Source: Bryoerythrophyllum caledonicum
Taxonomy: Eukaryota > Streptophyta > Bryopsida > Pottiales > Pottiaceae
Direction of reading: 5' to 3'
Length of the DNA: 64,000 nt
Assembly: GCA_963971425.1 (NCBI GenBank)
Contig: OZ020520.1
Span: forward strand, 4,754,553-4,818,552
Below the pieces are notes generated by a model that was not told the origin of the DNA, did no database searches, and saw only the letters and a list, made by a program, of their open reading frames with translations. Each line of letters opens with the position of its first letter. Position 1 is the stretch's first letter. The translations under genes and the position numbers were made by a program. Positions 32,710-44,657 of this stretch are shown here, in pieces.

Positions 32710-35700
32710 AAAGGTAAAAATTCAAAACCCGACTCTGACTCATATCAAAGAGCAATGAGAGCGCCGGAAGCGCATTAGAAACATATCTATGTGAGCTCAA
32801 TGAGATTGAAGCAAACATCACTATGGGTCAAGAGGGGCCTGCAAGGGTTCTTGATTTAGGAGCTACACATCATGTAACTGGGAATCCAAACCTAGTGCAA
32901 GATTTCCAAGCATGTATTGGTAGACGAGCCTATGTTAGCCGCTGGTGGAGAGGCACATAGAATTGCAGGAAAAGGAAATGTAAGCATGAATTTCCCGGGT
33001 GGGAAATACAAGCAATTAAATAATGTTGTTTATTTGCCTGGTATTTGTTGCAATTTATTATTGGTTGGGCGTATTACGGATGAAGGTGCAATGTCTGATT
33101 TAAGCGTAAGGAGGTGTTAATCAGAGGTGAACATACACAAGACATTATTGGTTATGGAACTAGGATGCATAGCGGCTTATATCAGTTAGACCTTTCACCG
33201 GTTCATGAGGCCCACTTTGTATAAGTTAGTGATCGCATGCCATCCAAAGTACTTCTTTGGCACAAAAGGCTTGGTCATGTTAATTTCAAGACATTACACA
33301 TCATGTCTCACCAAAATATTGTGAGGTTTAGCCAAGTTACCTTATGTAGACATCATTTGTGAAACATGTCAACAAGGCAAATAAGCAGGTTTTTCCTTCT
33401 CCCTAAGTACTTCTTAGACTACCAACATCCTTTAAGTTATTCATAGTCATGTATGTAGTCCCATCAAGAAACCATCTTTCAATGGCGTTAGATATTTTGT
33501 TACTTTAATCAACAATTATAGTAAAAAACTATGGGTTTCACTTCTAAAAACCAAGGACAAAGTTATTGACAAATTCAAAAAGTTTAGAAACCGCATAGAA
33601 AATCAGACACAAAAGAAGATTATTACACTTTGTACGGACAACGGCACCGAATATATGTCATGAGCCATTCAACAACTCCTCATTGATTTTGGCATTCACT
33701 ATGAAATTACAGAGCATTACATCCCTCAAAGCAATGGTCTTTTGAAGCGAAAAAAATGATCTATAGTCAAGATGTCCTGATGTCTTTGCTTTCAACACAA
33801 CATTCCATATTACTTATAGCCAAAGGCTATCAAGACTGCCACTTATATTACTAATCGAGTCCCTACTTGTGCTTTAACCAACATGACACCAAAAGAAGCT
33901 TTTTCCGATATGAAATCCAATTTACCCCAGCTTCGTATATTTGGCACACGAGTTTTTGTCCACATTCCCAAAGAGAAAAGGTACAAAATGTCTCCCAAAT
34001 CCTCCAATTGTATTCTTCTTGGTTTAGATGAAGGATAAAGATGCTATTGTCCACATACACATCTCCAAGGATATTGAGATCGATGAGGGAAATTCATGCT
34101 ACACCTCCTCCAACATTCCTCCACTATCTGAAACTAGACAAGGTCACTTCGGATTAGTGATCCCTTAGATAGACCCTAGACAAGTATCCAATCCCTCCAT
34201 CGATAATACTCAACTTGAAGACGTGACACATCAACTTTCCCCCCTATCACCTCCGCCTTCACCCCACACAACTACAACGGAGTTCAAATCTCACTCCAAC
34301 ACTCTGTGGCACACATCGACCAAGGATCCATCACCAAGCCACTCATCACCACCTCTCTGTCATTTCAGTCGTATCAAACGACCTTTCGTGAGACTCAAAG
34401 GTTTAGTTGGCAATATAGAGGATTCACACCCCACTTATAGAGTAGCATTAGACAACCCCAATTGAGTCTAGGCAATGCATGAGGAAACTAAGAGTTTGCA
34501 AGATATGAAGACATAGACACTCATAGAATTACCTCGTGGACATCATGCCATCTCATCCAAATGGGTGTTCAAATTGAAACCAACAATGGTTTAGAGCGTC
34601 TACTTGCCACAGGTTTCCAACAAGTAGTAGGTATAGACTATCATGAAACTTTTGCATCAGTAGCCAAATACAACACCATCAAGATCGTCACCGCTCTTGC
34701 AGGAACTATGGGTTAGGATATTCATCACATGGATGTCAAAAGTGTTTACTTCAACACTCACTTAGAAGAGAAAGTATATATGCGACAACCACCTGGGCAC
34801 ATTGTTAAAGGACAAGAGCACTTGGTATGTGAACTACACCGATCGTTATATGGCCTCAAACAATCTGCAAGGATCTGGAATCACGAGATTATTAGGTGGC
34901 TTTGCAAACACGGCCTTCACGGACTCATGCCAACAATAATCTATATTTTCTATGTCGTGGGCACCTATATATCCTTCTCATTCTACATGTTGATGATGTT
35001 TTTATTACTGGCAATTTCACAATCAAAATCTCATGGCTTTGAGGGAGGTTCCATTCCCAATAGGAGATGACCTATCTTGGTCTTGTTTCAAAGTTTCTTG
35101 ATATTGAGTACACATTATCCCCACAAGGAATCAACATCCATCAAACCAAATACACAGAATCCGTACTTATTGAATATGGAATGCAAGACTGCAATCCGAC
35201 CTACACGCCTTTTCCTGCTCGATTCACGACTTTTGCATAAATCAACACTCCCAATGTTAATCCTACTAGCTACCAATCCCTTCTCGGTAAATTGTCCTTC
35301 CTCACTACTATACATCATGATCTTACTTTCGTTGTCAACCTTTTATTACAGTATAATTTTGCTCCACAAACAGTACATCTCCAGGCAACGAAACAAATTC
35401 TAACATATGTGTGGGGGACCACATCTTAGTGCCCTTTCTATCCCCGATCCGACACTTTTTCCCTCCTTGGATACAGTGATGCTGATTGGGGGAGAGATTT
35501 AGACCAACACAAGTCCACTGGAGCTTTTATTTTCACAATCAACAATACTCCAGTCACGTGGAACACAAAGAAGCAAACATGCATCGCATTGTCCTCTACT
35601 AAATCGCATTGTTCACATTGTCCCCTACTAAATCCGAGTTTTGTTCCCTTGTTGAGGCTACAAAAGAGGCAAGATGGATTCAAAATTTTATTTCAAGAAT

Positions 35701-35975
35701 TGGGATTTGACAAGAAAAAATCCATTCAGTTCATAGGTGACAATCAAAGCGCAAATAAAATTTCCAAAAATCCACAGTTCCATTCCAAAACCAAACATTT
35801 TAAAATTCATCTCAACTTTATTTAAGACATGGTTGAAAGAGGTTTTGCGACCATTTTTTACACTCCTATTGATTGCCAACTGGCCGACATGCTTACAAAA
35901 ACTTTAGGCCGTCTTAAATTCACGTCATGCAAGCAACTTCTAAATTTAAGTCCAACAAACATTGTTGATCCTTAA
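32710..35975 (+). pseudogene. copia pol relic (protease, integrase, RT, RNase H)
   Basis: This continues the copia coding region on the far side of the gypsy element. Recognisable pieces in order: protease region VLDLGATHHVTGN (active-site Ser-Gly altered to Leu-Gly), pre-integrase LLWHKRLGHVNFKTLH, integrase CTDNGTEYM, RT DVKSVYFNTHLEEKVYM and LYGLKQSARIWN, catalytic box HVDDVFITGN near 34985, RNase H YSDADWGRD and CIALSSTKS, and the tail HSKTKHFKIHLNFI and QLADMLTKTLG. Many frameshifts and stops separate them. No functional product is possible. Confidence 0.88.
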
Positions 35976-36029
35976 AAATGACATTTTCTACGACAAACAA
36001 TACACCTTCTTTGGATTGAGGGAGGGTGT

Positions 36030-36212
36030 TGTTAATACAGAATCCTAGTGTTATCATTGTATAGTAAACACTTTCATTTGGTTAGGTTTAGATCTAGATC
36101 TTACATTGTGTTTCAGCGCCTCCGCTATCCTACAACTTTTAGCTTCATCTTTGTTGTATTTAAGGGCTTTGCTTCTCTGCAATCAATATCTTATCTATTG
36201 CACAGTCTATCA
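36030..36212 (+). repeat. 3' LTR of the interrupted copia element
   Basis: It is preceded by the purine-rich tract TTGAGGGAGGGTG and ends CTATCA, followed by MLO exon 13 sequence. Confidence 0.85.
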
Positions 36213-36213
36213 A

Positions 36214-36280
36214 CACCATGAAGTGTCAAATGGAGAGAGTAATGTAATTCACCTTCATTAAGACTCCCAGGGTTGTCTAT
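36214..36280 (+). pseudogene. MLO pseudogene, 3' remainder after the transposon insertion
   Basis: CACCATGAAGTGTCAAATGG continues the paralogue's exon 13 exactly at the point where the left part broke off (compare 48609 onward), through GAGAGAGTAATG and a diverging 25 bp. Similarity ends at about 36275. Confidence 0.88.
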
Positions 36281-36634
36281 TGTGACATTATGACAGTGAC
36301 GTGTCGTCATGATGGATCGTGTTGTGACGGACCCTCTTGTCACGACAAAATAGGGTCAACGTAGGGTCAAAGACAGGATTTACCCTCACAAATAGTAATT
36401 TAGTTACCTTGGCGTCGACATGGTTGTCCTAGGTGGCAAGGATATCCAATGTGGCAATCCAAAGTGGCAAGGATATCCTACGTGTATACCACCATTTTAC
36501 CTCGGTGAGATAACTCCCTACTCTCGTCCGCTCTTTACCGCGCCCCATCCACCTCCCATCTGCACCCCATCCGCGCCCCATCCGCTCCCCATCAACGCCC
36601 CATCAGCTCCCCAACGGCACCCCATCCGCGCTCC

Positions 36635-37145
36635 ATCCGCACATCTGACCCCCTCACATTTGACCGGACATGGCGGATGGAGTCCTTGCTCAAATGTCAC
36701 TTGTGAGGACATTTTGGACATCTACATCTCACAAGGATGTCAGAAATGTTTTTGATTGTGACATTTGAGTCAATACTCAACCTCTTTTGGCCCATCCGCT
36801 CCCCGTTTGCTCCCCATCGGCTTCTCACCCGCACATCCGACCCCCTCACCTTTGAGCGATCATGGCGGATGGCGTTCTTGCTTAAATGTTTCTTGTGAGG
36901 ACATTTTTGACATACATGTCTTAGAAGGATGTCAAAAGTATGTTTTCAAGTGTAATTTGGTATTCCTTTAGGTTTTTTAGGGCCTAATCCGTTGTCCTCA
37001 ATCATGTGTGACCCCGTCCAACCCCTTCTACTTTGGGAGGTTGTGGAAAAAATTATTCCTTAGTTGTTTCTTGTGAAGACATTTTTGGCATCATCATTCT
37101 ATAAGGAAGTTGAAAATGTTTGTTCTTATATCATTTGAATCAAAG
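36635..37145. repeat. degenerate tandem repeat of about 190 bp, three copies
   Basis: Three successive units share TTTCTTGTGAGGACATTTTT (or close variants) followed about 30 bp later by AAGGATGTCA. The first two units also share CCGACCCCCTCAC-type and CATGGCGGATGG words. A pyrimidine-rich CCCATCCGC array (36535-36650) precedes them. Confidence 0.75.
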
Positions 37146-37689
37146 GTGAGGCTACTAGAGCCTCGTAAATGTGGCCAAATGCTCCCACCTCACCTCCTCT
37201 ATCTATCCAACTTTGAGAGCCCTCTCCCTCACTCCTTCTCTACATTGTTTGTAGAGTCTTTGAAAGGCAAAAGACTACCTTGATATTTTTCATAGCTAAT
37301 TTATATTAGCATGCGTGTGATTAGAATGATGTTTTTGGAGTTTTTTGCATCACATAGTATTTGCTCGTTGTTGATATAAATTTGGATTTGACTTGGATTT
37401 TCAATGTAACAACCTTCAAATTCTTTGATGTATATTCAAGTATTTGAATTTTTTCTGAACAAATGATGTGAATATTTTTATGAGAGAAAATTGGATACAA
37501 AATCAAATATAAACTTCTAGGATTTTGAATGATTCATTTATAAATTTAATTCTCTCTAAGCTTCACCCTTTACCTTAGTTTGCTCTAGTTCGTGGAAAAA
37601 TGGAAGTCTAAAATTCCCAAATCCTTGCAAAGAATAGATCTATTATTCTCTAAATCCGAAAATTTTTATTTCTCCCTATGGTTATGTTA

Positions 37690-38430
37690 TCAACAATATT
37701 TCTCTAGTGATCCTTGCCGCTTTATCAATTTTAGAATTGCAATTTTTTTAGAATTTGCCATATATTCTTCAAAGATCCGAATGCATTCACTATCATCACC
37801 ATTTTTGAGATTAGAGTACTATCAAACATCCTCTTGTCTTCATCATTGTAAGACTTCCAGTTCTTCGCAAATAAATGCGAATCGAATAAGCAAAATCAAC
37901 AATCAAGTATGGAATGCACATCTTTCCTCCAACACCCACAATTGGCGTCTGCAAAATAACTTAGCTCTTCAAATCTTTATATAAATTAGAGGCTTGTAAT
38001 TGGTCTCCATCATGTACACGGTACACCCCAAGCTGACATGCACACACATTTTTGAAGAGCTTGTTTTCATTGCAAATTGCTTGTAGAACGATATAGTGAA
38101 GTTTTTTCCTATTGAAAAATCCACTCTGTGCAAGGTCAATTTTTTATTTGGTCGGTCAACAAAGGGAATGTGTTTTCCATCAATAGCACTACACTTTTGA
38201 CAATCCTACGATTTTCTAGAAAACCATCAATGGTGTCTTGCAAGCGTTCATTTGTGGATATGCTAATGATTATACCAAACAAATTATTCTTGTTAGTGAG
38301 GATATCACAAAATATGTTTACATACTTGCAATCAGTGGATCCTCCAACTTTCAAACCATAAACAATATGGTCAAGAGAATATTCACATGCAAGCCTGCAG
38401 AAAATCATAGCAATAATTTTCTAATCTCCA
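37690..38430 (-). pseudogene. PIF/Harbinger-type transposase relic
   Basis: On the minus strand, across at least two frameshifts, characteristic DDE transposase segments occur in order: SAIDGKHIPFVDRPNKK (first catalytic Asp context), FNRKKLHYIVLQAICNE, VCACQLGVYRVHDGDQLQ (second Asp context), and SKMVMIVNAFGSLKNIWQIL, which resembles the conserved ENAFGSLKNRWRIL-type block. The upstream part (YGLKVGGSTDCKYVN, TIDGFLENRRIVK) matches the region before the catalytic core. Stops and frameshifts make it inactive. Terminal inverted repeats were not identified. Confidence 0.78.
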
Positions 38431-39274
38431 ACTGAAGTCTAACATGATTTATGAACTGCAACTTCAAATAAGGTGTCTACATATAATCTAAATGATCAAA
38501 TAAATCTAAACTCATTGTATAAAATTTTATATTCTTCCTATAACGCATATCTTGTGATATTCTCTATAAAATGAGTTCAACAAAATTCCAATGTGTTTCT
38601 TGCTTGGGTTCCCCTCAAAACATCATTCTTGCATAACTCTTCTTTGTGGAAATCAACCATAGAAGAAAAATAGCTGAGTAGCCATTTACAGACTAAAGCA
38701 CGTTTCACACTCTTCACTTATAATGTAAAACAATTGCCTAGTGTCATAGACATTAACATCTACGCAAACACTATCATACCATAGAAAGAAGATTTTATTG
38801 TTGCTTACAGTGCACCTTGATTAAAAGAAATGGGAAGAAAGCTGAATTCAAAACCCTAAAAAATACAAAGCAATTAAAATGCCCAAAATAAGGCCAAAAA
38901 TTACACGCAATAAGCTTCATACATTCTTCAGGACACGTACTACAATTTAAAAATAATCATTGTAAAACGACGTACCAAAAGCAAGTTATACCCACCTAAA
39001 ATTGCTCCTCCCCGCAACCTTCACAACGAACTACAAAGCCATTAAGTGAGAAAACAATAAGATCATATTTAAACAAAGCACAAGGCTAAGAGCAACCACC
39101 TCTAAATTCGATGTGGGAAATTTGTGGAAGTGCCGCCCTTGTGGCCGTATTGTTGGAATTTATAACAACCACATTCACATTGGATTGTATATTAAAAACC
39201 CTATTTACTTTAGGTGAGATTCACGGTCGAGTCACGATAACTGTTCTCCATGGGTACCTAGCGATACAGGGTCT

Positions 39275-39649
39275 CTAGAGTTGCTGACTTTGTTTGAGCG
39301 ATGGGCGAGGCCGAGAACCGGTTGCAAGGGCGGTTGGGCGGTTGGATAAGACTGCAACGGGCGGCTTTGCATGTTTGCTGATGGTCACGGGTATTGCTTC
39401 CAACAATACGGGCTTTAGATCAAGCAAAGAGTCAATAATTGCTTGAGGTATTGGTCTGGAACCCGAACGAAAGGGCCTAGTCGGGCAAAACGAGGCTCGA
39501 TGGATAGCAAGACCACTCCCCTGTTTTGACCCACCTTTAGTGGAGAGGGATGCTTTGCCGCCTCTGCTCTCCTCGTCTGATTTCAACTTGCGTCTAGCGG
39601 CCTCCGCTCGTGCCCTTACGGCTTTGCTCGTGCCCTCCCACTCCACCAT
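39275..39649 (-). CDS. hypothetical basic protein, 124 aa, low support
   Basis: ATG 39649 opens MVEWEGTSKAVRARAEAARR. The sequence is rich in Arg, Lys and Ser with no recognised domain and lies just outside the left end of a long-inverted-repeat transposon. Its upstream end shares GCTCGTGCC-type words with the region outside the right arm (42600 onward). It may be a fragment of a transposon gene or chance coding. Confidence 0.25.
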   Translation of the reverse strand: MVEWEGTSKAVRARAEAARRKLKSDEESRGGKASLSTKGGSKQGSGLAIHRASFCPTRPFRSGSRPIPQAIIDSLLDLKPVLLEAIPVTISKHAKPPVAVLSNRPTALATGSRPRPSLKQSQQL

Positions 39650-40267
39650 ATTGCATGCATATTGCTGTTAATCAGAGAATTAGTGCCATCTTAATTATAG
39701 AGGACATGGTAGTATTTTTGAATCCGGTAGAAGCAGATGAAAATTGTTGCTCGATGAAGACCGGTGTAGATGAAATTAGGGCTAAAAATGGATGAAATTG
39801 ATTGGATGGATGAAAATATAGTTTGTCCAATTTCCATCCACTTCACCAAATGATGAATTAGGCTTTTGGATGGGGATGAGGGTGGACACCCTCATGCCTC
39901 TCATACTCTCTTCTGTTGTGGAATTCACGGTGTGTGAAGGAAGTTAGGTTGAGAGGAGATAGTGGTTGTTAGCTTCATGCTAGGATTAGGAGGTGGAGGT
40001 GGAGGTGGAGGTGGAGGCGGAGTGATTTGTGAAGGTTTGGTGAAGCAATGCAACTTTTTTATTAACCCCTAATTGTGTTTTGTGCCCCCCTAATTGTGTT
40101 TTGTGCCATGGCCAAATGTTTAGAAGTTAGATCTCATGTTGAGGGTGTTGTGTTTGAAGAGATGATGCTTGGATTGTGTAGATCGGGTCACAGTCTAGTA
40201 GATCTAATCTAGATCTAGGTTAATCTACCTAATTCTAATCCGGTTAAAGGCATTCAGGGTTAGGATG

Positions 40268-40815
40268 AAAGCACGCTAGGGTATACCACTTTTGGTGTCA
40301 CAGTGTCCAAAAATCAGAAAAAATACTATTTATTTATTTAAAGGTACATAAATGAAGAAAATTACATTATTGAATATGGAGGAATGGTTGACATTACTAA
40401 TGGATCCTAGGGTCCAAATGCAATTTGCCATTGGTAACCAATATTTGGTTTTATTAACAAAAATCACCAATAAAATGGGGAATTCCACAATTTTTAATTT
40501 CTTTTGCACTTTTGTTGATTGGAAGATTAAATTAACAAGATTTTTCATGAAGGTCTAATTTTTGTTTGATTAGTTTGTTGTTGAAATCACTATAAACTCA
40601 AAATTTTGAATTTTTAGTGTCAGAATGTCTCTCCTCTAAAGTTTAGCGTTCCTAAGAAATTCCTTGAAGAACAAATTAAATAACAAAAAAATTAGGCCTA
40701 CATGTAAAATCAAGTTAATTTTTACCACCGACCAATCAAATATAAAAAACTTTTTTTCAAAATTTTAATTGAATTCTCCGTTTTTGCCAAAAGTATGTAA
40801 GCCTTAGTGTGCTTC
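40268..40815. mobile_element. MITE nested in the left arm
   Basis: AAAGCACGCTAGGGTATACC at the left and, inverted, GAAGCACACTAAGGCTTACA at the right delimit about 548 bp that interrupts the left arm. The right arm lacks it, reading GGCATTTAGAGTTAGTAG (inverted) straight across. Confidence 0.75.
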
Positions 40816-41140
40816 TACTTGTTAGTAGAATTCCGGAATGCACTTACGTGTGGCCTAAACGGTTGGAAACCAGTCTAACAACACCAGATCTCTTACATGT
40901 AACCTAAACTATCACATAAACAAAACCCGAACAAGGTTTAGGTCCAGGTTTGAGTCCGGTTACTGCTCTAGGAATTGACATCACCCTTAAAAACCTTCCG
41001 GACATCGGATTCCGGACACCATTGATTGATATACATACAAAGTAAAAGTTAAATCTTTCCTTTAACATTGAGGACCATGCTTTCACAACAAAATCAAAGT
41101 TCCTTTTCATTTTATTCCTACCAAAATTTCAATCAACTAG

Positions 41141-41506
41141 ATGAGGAACTTACTTCAAGAATGGCAGACTATCCCCCGTTTGAAGCAAGAGCCATCCGCA
41201 GCTCCAGGTGGTAGTAGGGATTGTCCACTAGTCATATCCAGTGCCACACGCTCGTCCATTTATTTAGATGGGGTCAAATTGCTTCGTACTCCGGACTATT
41301 CGGTTGTCATCCGGGCGTTCAGCAACAGGATCAAATTAAGTCAGCTCCTCCACCAATGTAGTGAGTCGGAATGGATCTATCCAGAACTAAAACCAGACAT
41401 TGCATCAGTTCTCGTATTGAATGTTCCATATATCCTCAAGTCTTTTATTGGACATTTCACCTTAGCTACCACCCTAACAACCACCTTGTCTGCCACTCTC
41501 CAATAG
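41141..41506 (+). CDS. open frame in the core of the inverted-repeat transposon, 121 aa
   Basis: ATG 41141 opens MRNLLQEWQTIPRLKQEPSA and the frame runs to a stop at 41506 with segments such as SSIYLDGVKLLRTPDYSVVI and IASVLVLNVPYILKSFIG. I recognise no family. Its position between long inverted arms suggests a captured gene fragment rather than a transposase. Confidence 0.35.
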   Translation: MRNLLQEWQTIPRLKQEPSAAPGGSRDCPLVISSATRSSIYLDGVKLLRTPDYSVVIRAFSNRIKLSQLLHQCSESEWIYPELKPDIASVLVLNVPYILKSFIGHFTLATTLTTTLSATLQ

Positions 41507-41689
41507 ACCGCTATTGATGCTCCTCTGGAATAAGAAGAGCCAGGTGATTCAAATATATGCATGGTCGCCAATGTTAAAGGAAAGATTTTACTTTTCTTTT
41601 GTACGTACACCAATTAATCTTCTCCGGAAGGTCCACAGGTGAGGTCAACTCCTAGAGCAGTAACCAGACCCTGACCTGGACCTGGACCT

Positions 41690-41914
41690 TCTTAACCCCT
41701 AAAGTTCCTTGACAATTTCCCTCAAAAACTATAAGTGGTACTAACTTTCAAACCACAAATCCAAAAAATAAAATAAAAATATGTCCACGAAGCTCTTATA
41801 AAAGGCAATCTAGAATAAAAATTTCAAAGAAAATTGATTTTTTTTCGAATTTTAGGAACCTGCCCAAAAATAAAAAAATCCCCCCGAAGGAGACTCTGGT
41901 CCTTTAGGGGTTAA
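41690..41914. mobile_element. short MITE nested in the right half
   Basis: CTTAACCCCTAAAG at 41691 is inverted as CTTTAGGGGTTAAG at 41901-41914, enclosing about 225 bp of AT-rich sequence. Confidence 0.7.
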
Positions 41915-42829
41915 GTTGTTAGGGTTTTTTTTATGAGTTTAGTTTAGGTTACATATAAAAGATCTAATGTTGTTAGACCGATTTCAAATCGTTTAGGCCA
42001 CATTTAAGTACATTGTGGAATTCTACTAACTCTAAATGCCTTCGACCGGATTAGGATTAGGTAGATTTACCTTGATCTAGATTAGATGTAGGAGATCATG
42101 ACCCGACCTACACAACCCAAGCATCATCTCTTCAAACACAACACCCCAAACATGAGATCTAACTTCTAGACACTTGGTCATGGTACAAAACACAATGAGG
42201 GGTTAACAAAAGAGTTGCATTCCTTCACCAAACCTCCACAAATCACTCAGCCTCCACCTCCTCATCCTAGCATGAAGCTAACAACCACTATCTCCTCTCA
42301 ACCTAACTTCCTTCACACACCATGAATCCCACAATAGAAGGAGAGAGTTTGAGAGGAATGAGGTTGTCTACCCTCATCTCCATCCAAAAGCCTAACTTCC
42401 TCATCCAATGAAGTAGATGGAAATTGGCCGGACTATATTTTCATCCATTTGGTCAATTTCATCCATTTAGCCCTGATTTCATCCATAGTGGTCTTCACCC
42501 ACCATCACTCTTCATTGAGTAGCAATTTTCATCCGCTTCTACGAGGTTCAAAAATACTACCATGCCCTCCAGAATCAACGTGACACTAATTCTCTGGCTA
42601 ACACTTGCCGCCTTTGCTCGTGCCTTTCTAAAAAATGATAGACCTAGCCGCATGACAGCCCCCAACTCACTCGGAAACTTGTTGCTACTTCCTAAAAACC
42701 TCTTTGCCAAAGTACACCAAATTCTCTACTTGCCAAAATGCTTCAAAGTTATAACAAAATGCCTGTCCTACCAATTTCTACGATGGCAAACCCTAAACAA
42801 TGGCGTAGTCAAAATTTTGCTATAATCAA

Positions 42830-43400
42830 AGTCTGTGATCAATAGACATGGCGGCTACAATGGCAAGCGTGGACTCATTCTGGTGTAAAGGTACCACGTA
42901 TGTTGCATTGAAGGGTGGGCGGCTAGGACAGGGGGTGGATGAGGGAGCGGAGCGGAAATGAGCACAATGTGGAGGTGAAGGTTAGGTGGGCATGCTGGAG
43001 CGGACACCATGGTGGTATACATAAGGGCTAATGGGGCTGCGGGCCACGTTGGGGACGATAGGTCAAACAAATGGACAACGAGGGAAGGTTAGAGGGTGAC
43101 GTAAGCAAGCCCCCCCACTTTCCTCCACATGAGCGTTAGCTGCGGTACAATGCTCACGCGTGAAAATAGTGAGATCCATTTACATGGAGAGAGCGGCATT
43201 GGTCATATTAGACGGATATGTAGCACCGTTCATCGCGAAATGGAGCGGCCCTCAGTACAACAAAGAGTGGAGTGGTACAACATTGAGGGGAAAAGAGCGT
43301 CTTGTTAGTTGAGCGTTACAGAGGCAAAGTGGTGGAGGAAGCAAGAACAGCTCATGCTATCCACTATCCCATTTTAGATACCTTGTGTTTGAGGACTTCG
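42830..43400. other. intergenic, no gene seen
   Basis: G-rich, GGTGG/GGAGCGG-containing sequence without a supported gene. Confidence 0.5.
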
Positions 43401-43404
43401 TATT

Positions 43405-43434
43405 AGGTAACCGGCCTCTTGAGGCCGGTTACCT
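43405..43434. repeat. near-perfect 30-bp palindrome
   Basis: GGTAACCGGCCTC is followed after TT by GAGGCCGGTTACC: 13-bp arms with a 2-base centre, flanked by A and T that also pair. It lies about 1.4 kb upstream of the MLO gene, and an imperfect CCGTTGGAT / ATCAACGG inverted pair follows 20-50 bp later. Confidence 0.9.
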
Positions 43435-44306
43435 TACGTGGCCAATGGTGGGGGGCCGTTGGATTCTGCAGATCAACGGCTGAAGATGGGCCCATGAAAT
43501 GCGGGCAACAATTGGAATTATGCGATGTGGGGAGCTAGATACCGCATGTAACTAGCCTCCTCTCCGCCAACCACATGTTGCACGTACACGAAATTTCACC
43601 CACAAATGGTAACGTTTGTAAATCATTCTCTATGACAGGGCCCCATGCCATCAAAATCAAATCACAATATTGCTGCTAAAGTGGGTTTTAGAACGAAATA
43701 TAAATGTACCTCCAATGCCTCCTTCCTCTCAAGGATCAGAGCGAACAAACTTAGGATCTTCTCAAACATTTGAACACCCCTTATTCCCCCCCCTCAAAAG
43801 AAAGGAATAACTTGGTGTCCTTGGTGCCTCTTGTGCCATATGGCAAGCCCAGAGATGCCATGACAAACACCGTCCACCACCTCTCCCATCAGTCAAGTGT
43901 GGCCTTCAAAGCATCAGCAACTCAAGACTCACTGCTTTTACTTTCAGTTGCACCAACACCGCCATCGAAACTTTCCCCGGCCATTGTATCATGATAAAAT
44001 CAATTTAAAGTATATGCTCTCGCAGATGCTCTCGTAAATTCTACATGAATAGCATATAGTTTCAATTCAAAGTGGACAGTTTACAGTGCACACTTGGCGA
44101 TTCATGTCTATGTGAAACTAATATGATACTCTCCGATACCCGGACGGTACACAGGCGCTCAAGTTGGAAAAGCCGCAAAAGACTCCACCGTTTGCACATA
44201 TAATCAACGCTTGTAAGGCTGTGAAGGCTGCCTGGGCCCAGCAAAGATCGTCTCCCACGTCAACGGAAGCTGCTGCATGCATGCTCATCTAGTTACCTCC
44301 GTACTT

Positions 44307-44657
44307 TCAATAGAGTACCACAGCTTCAACTTTTTCAACGCCGAGGAGAAGCCATGACGTCTCGTTGTCGCCGAAAACTCTGGCGAAGTCACGGAACGCC
44401 CCGCCTCCACATGGCACACGCACAACTTCCCCGAAGAAAAAGATGTAACTAGCAATTTCCGCACCAATCGAGTCACGACCAGGTACATGTTTCTGTCCCC
44501 AGAAGTACACTTTCCCGGCATTCCGGGGTGCAAGCGTCGCGTATCGACGACGCTCGCTGGATTCTTGCTTGCGCTGGAGGAGCTGCCAGGTGCACCTTCT
44601 CAGGTCGATCCGGAGATGGTTGACGTCGCAGTGAATCTCTTTCACTCTTCCGTCCAT
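44307..44657 (-). CDS. hypothetical protein, 116 aa, divergent from MLO
   Basis: ATG 44657 opens MDGRVKEIHCDVNHLRIDLR. The frame contains RNAGKVYFWGQKHVPGRDSI and ETSWLLLGVEKVEAVVLY, which read like a folded domain, but I do not recognise it. It lies head to head with MLO and could share its promoter region. An upstream or downstream exon is possible. Confidence 0.35.
   Translation of the reverse strand: MDGRVKEIHCDVNHLRIDLRRCTWQLLQRKQESSERRRYATLAPRNAGKVYFWGQKHVPGRDSIGAEIASYIFFFGEVVRVPCGGGAFRDFARVFGDNETSWLLLGVEKVEAVVLY

Larger units (their letters stand above)
22049..36212 (+). mobile_element. Ty1/copia retrotransposon inserted in the MLO pseudogene and itself interrupted
   Basis: LTRs lie at about 22049-22239 and 36030-36212, and the left one is followed by the primer-binding site TGGTATCAGGG. 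The gag and pol relics at 22311-23045 and 32710-35975 are the two halves of one coding region split by the Ty3/gypsy element at 23047-32709. Several stops and frameshifts show this copia is much older than its guest. No exact 5-bp target duplication survives at its outer ends. The interrupted host exon makes the insertion point unambiguous. Confidence 0.9.
39670..42598. mobile_element. long-inverted-repeat DNA transposon (Mutator-like or foldback)
   Basis: The left arm (39673-40252 plus 40816-40905) is the reverse complement of the right arm (41940-42596) with scattered changes. Matching landmarks are CAGAGAATTAGTG at the outer edges, the GTTTGGTGAAG / CTTCACCAAAC pair near 40036 and 42226, and GTGTAGATCGGGTCA-type words. 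A further inverted pair around GAGCAGTAACC is found at 40955 and 41655. Arms of more than 600 bp are typical of Mutator-like or foldback elements. The single-copy core (about 41.0-41.62 kb) may be captured host sequence. Two smaller MITEs sit within it. Confidence 0.82.

Noticed and set aside
39992-40022. GGTGGA hexamer run as a functional glycine repeat or G-quadruplex
   Set aside because: It is a short hexamer expansion inside the left transposon arm; the right arm has fewer copies and no coding frame depends on it.
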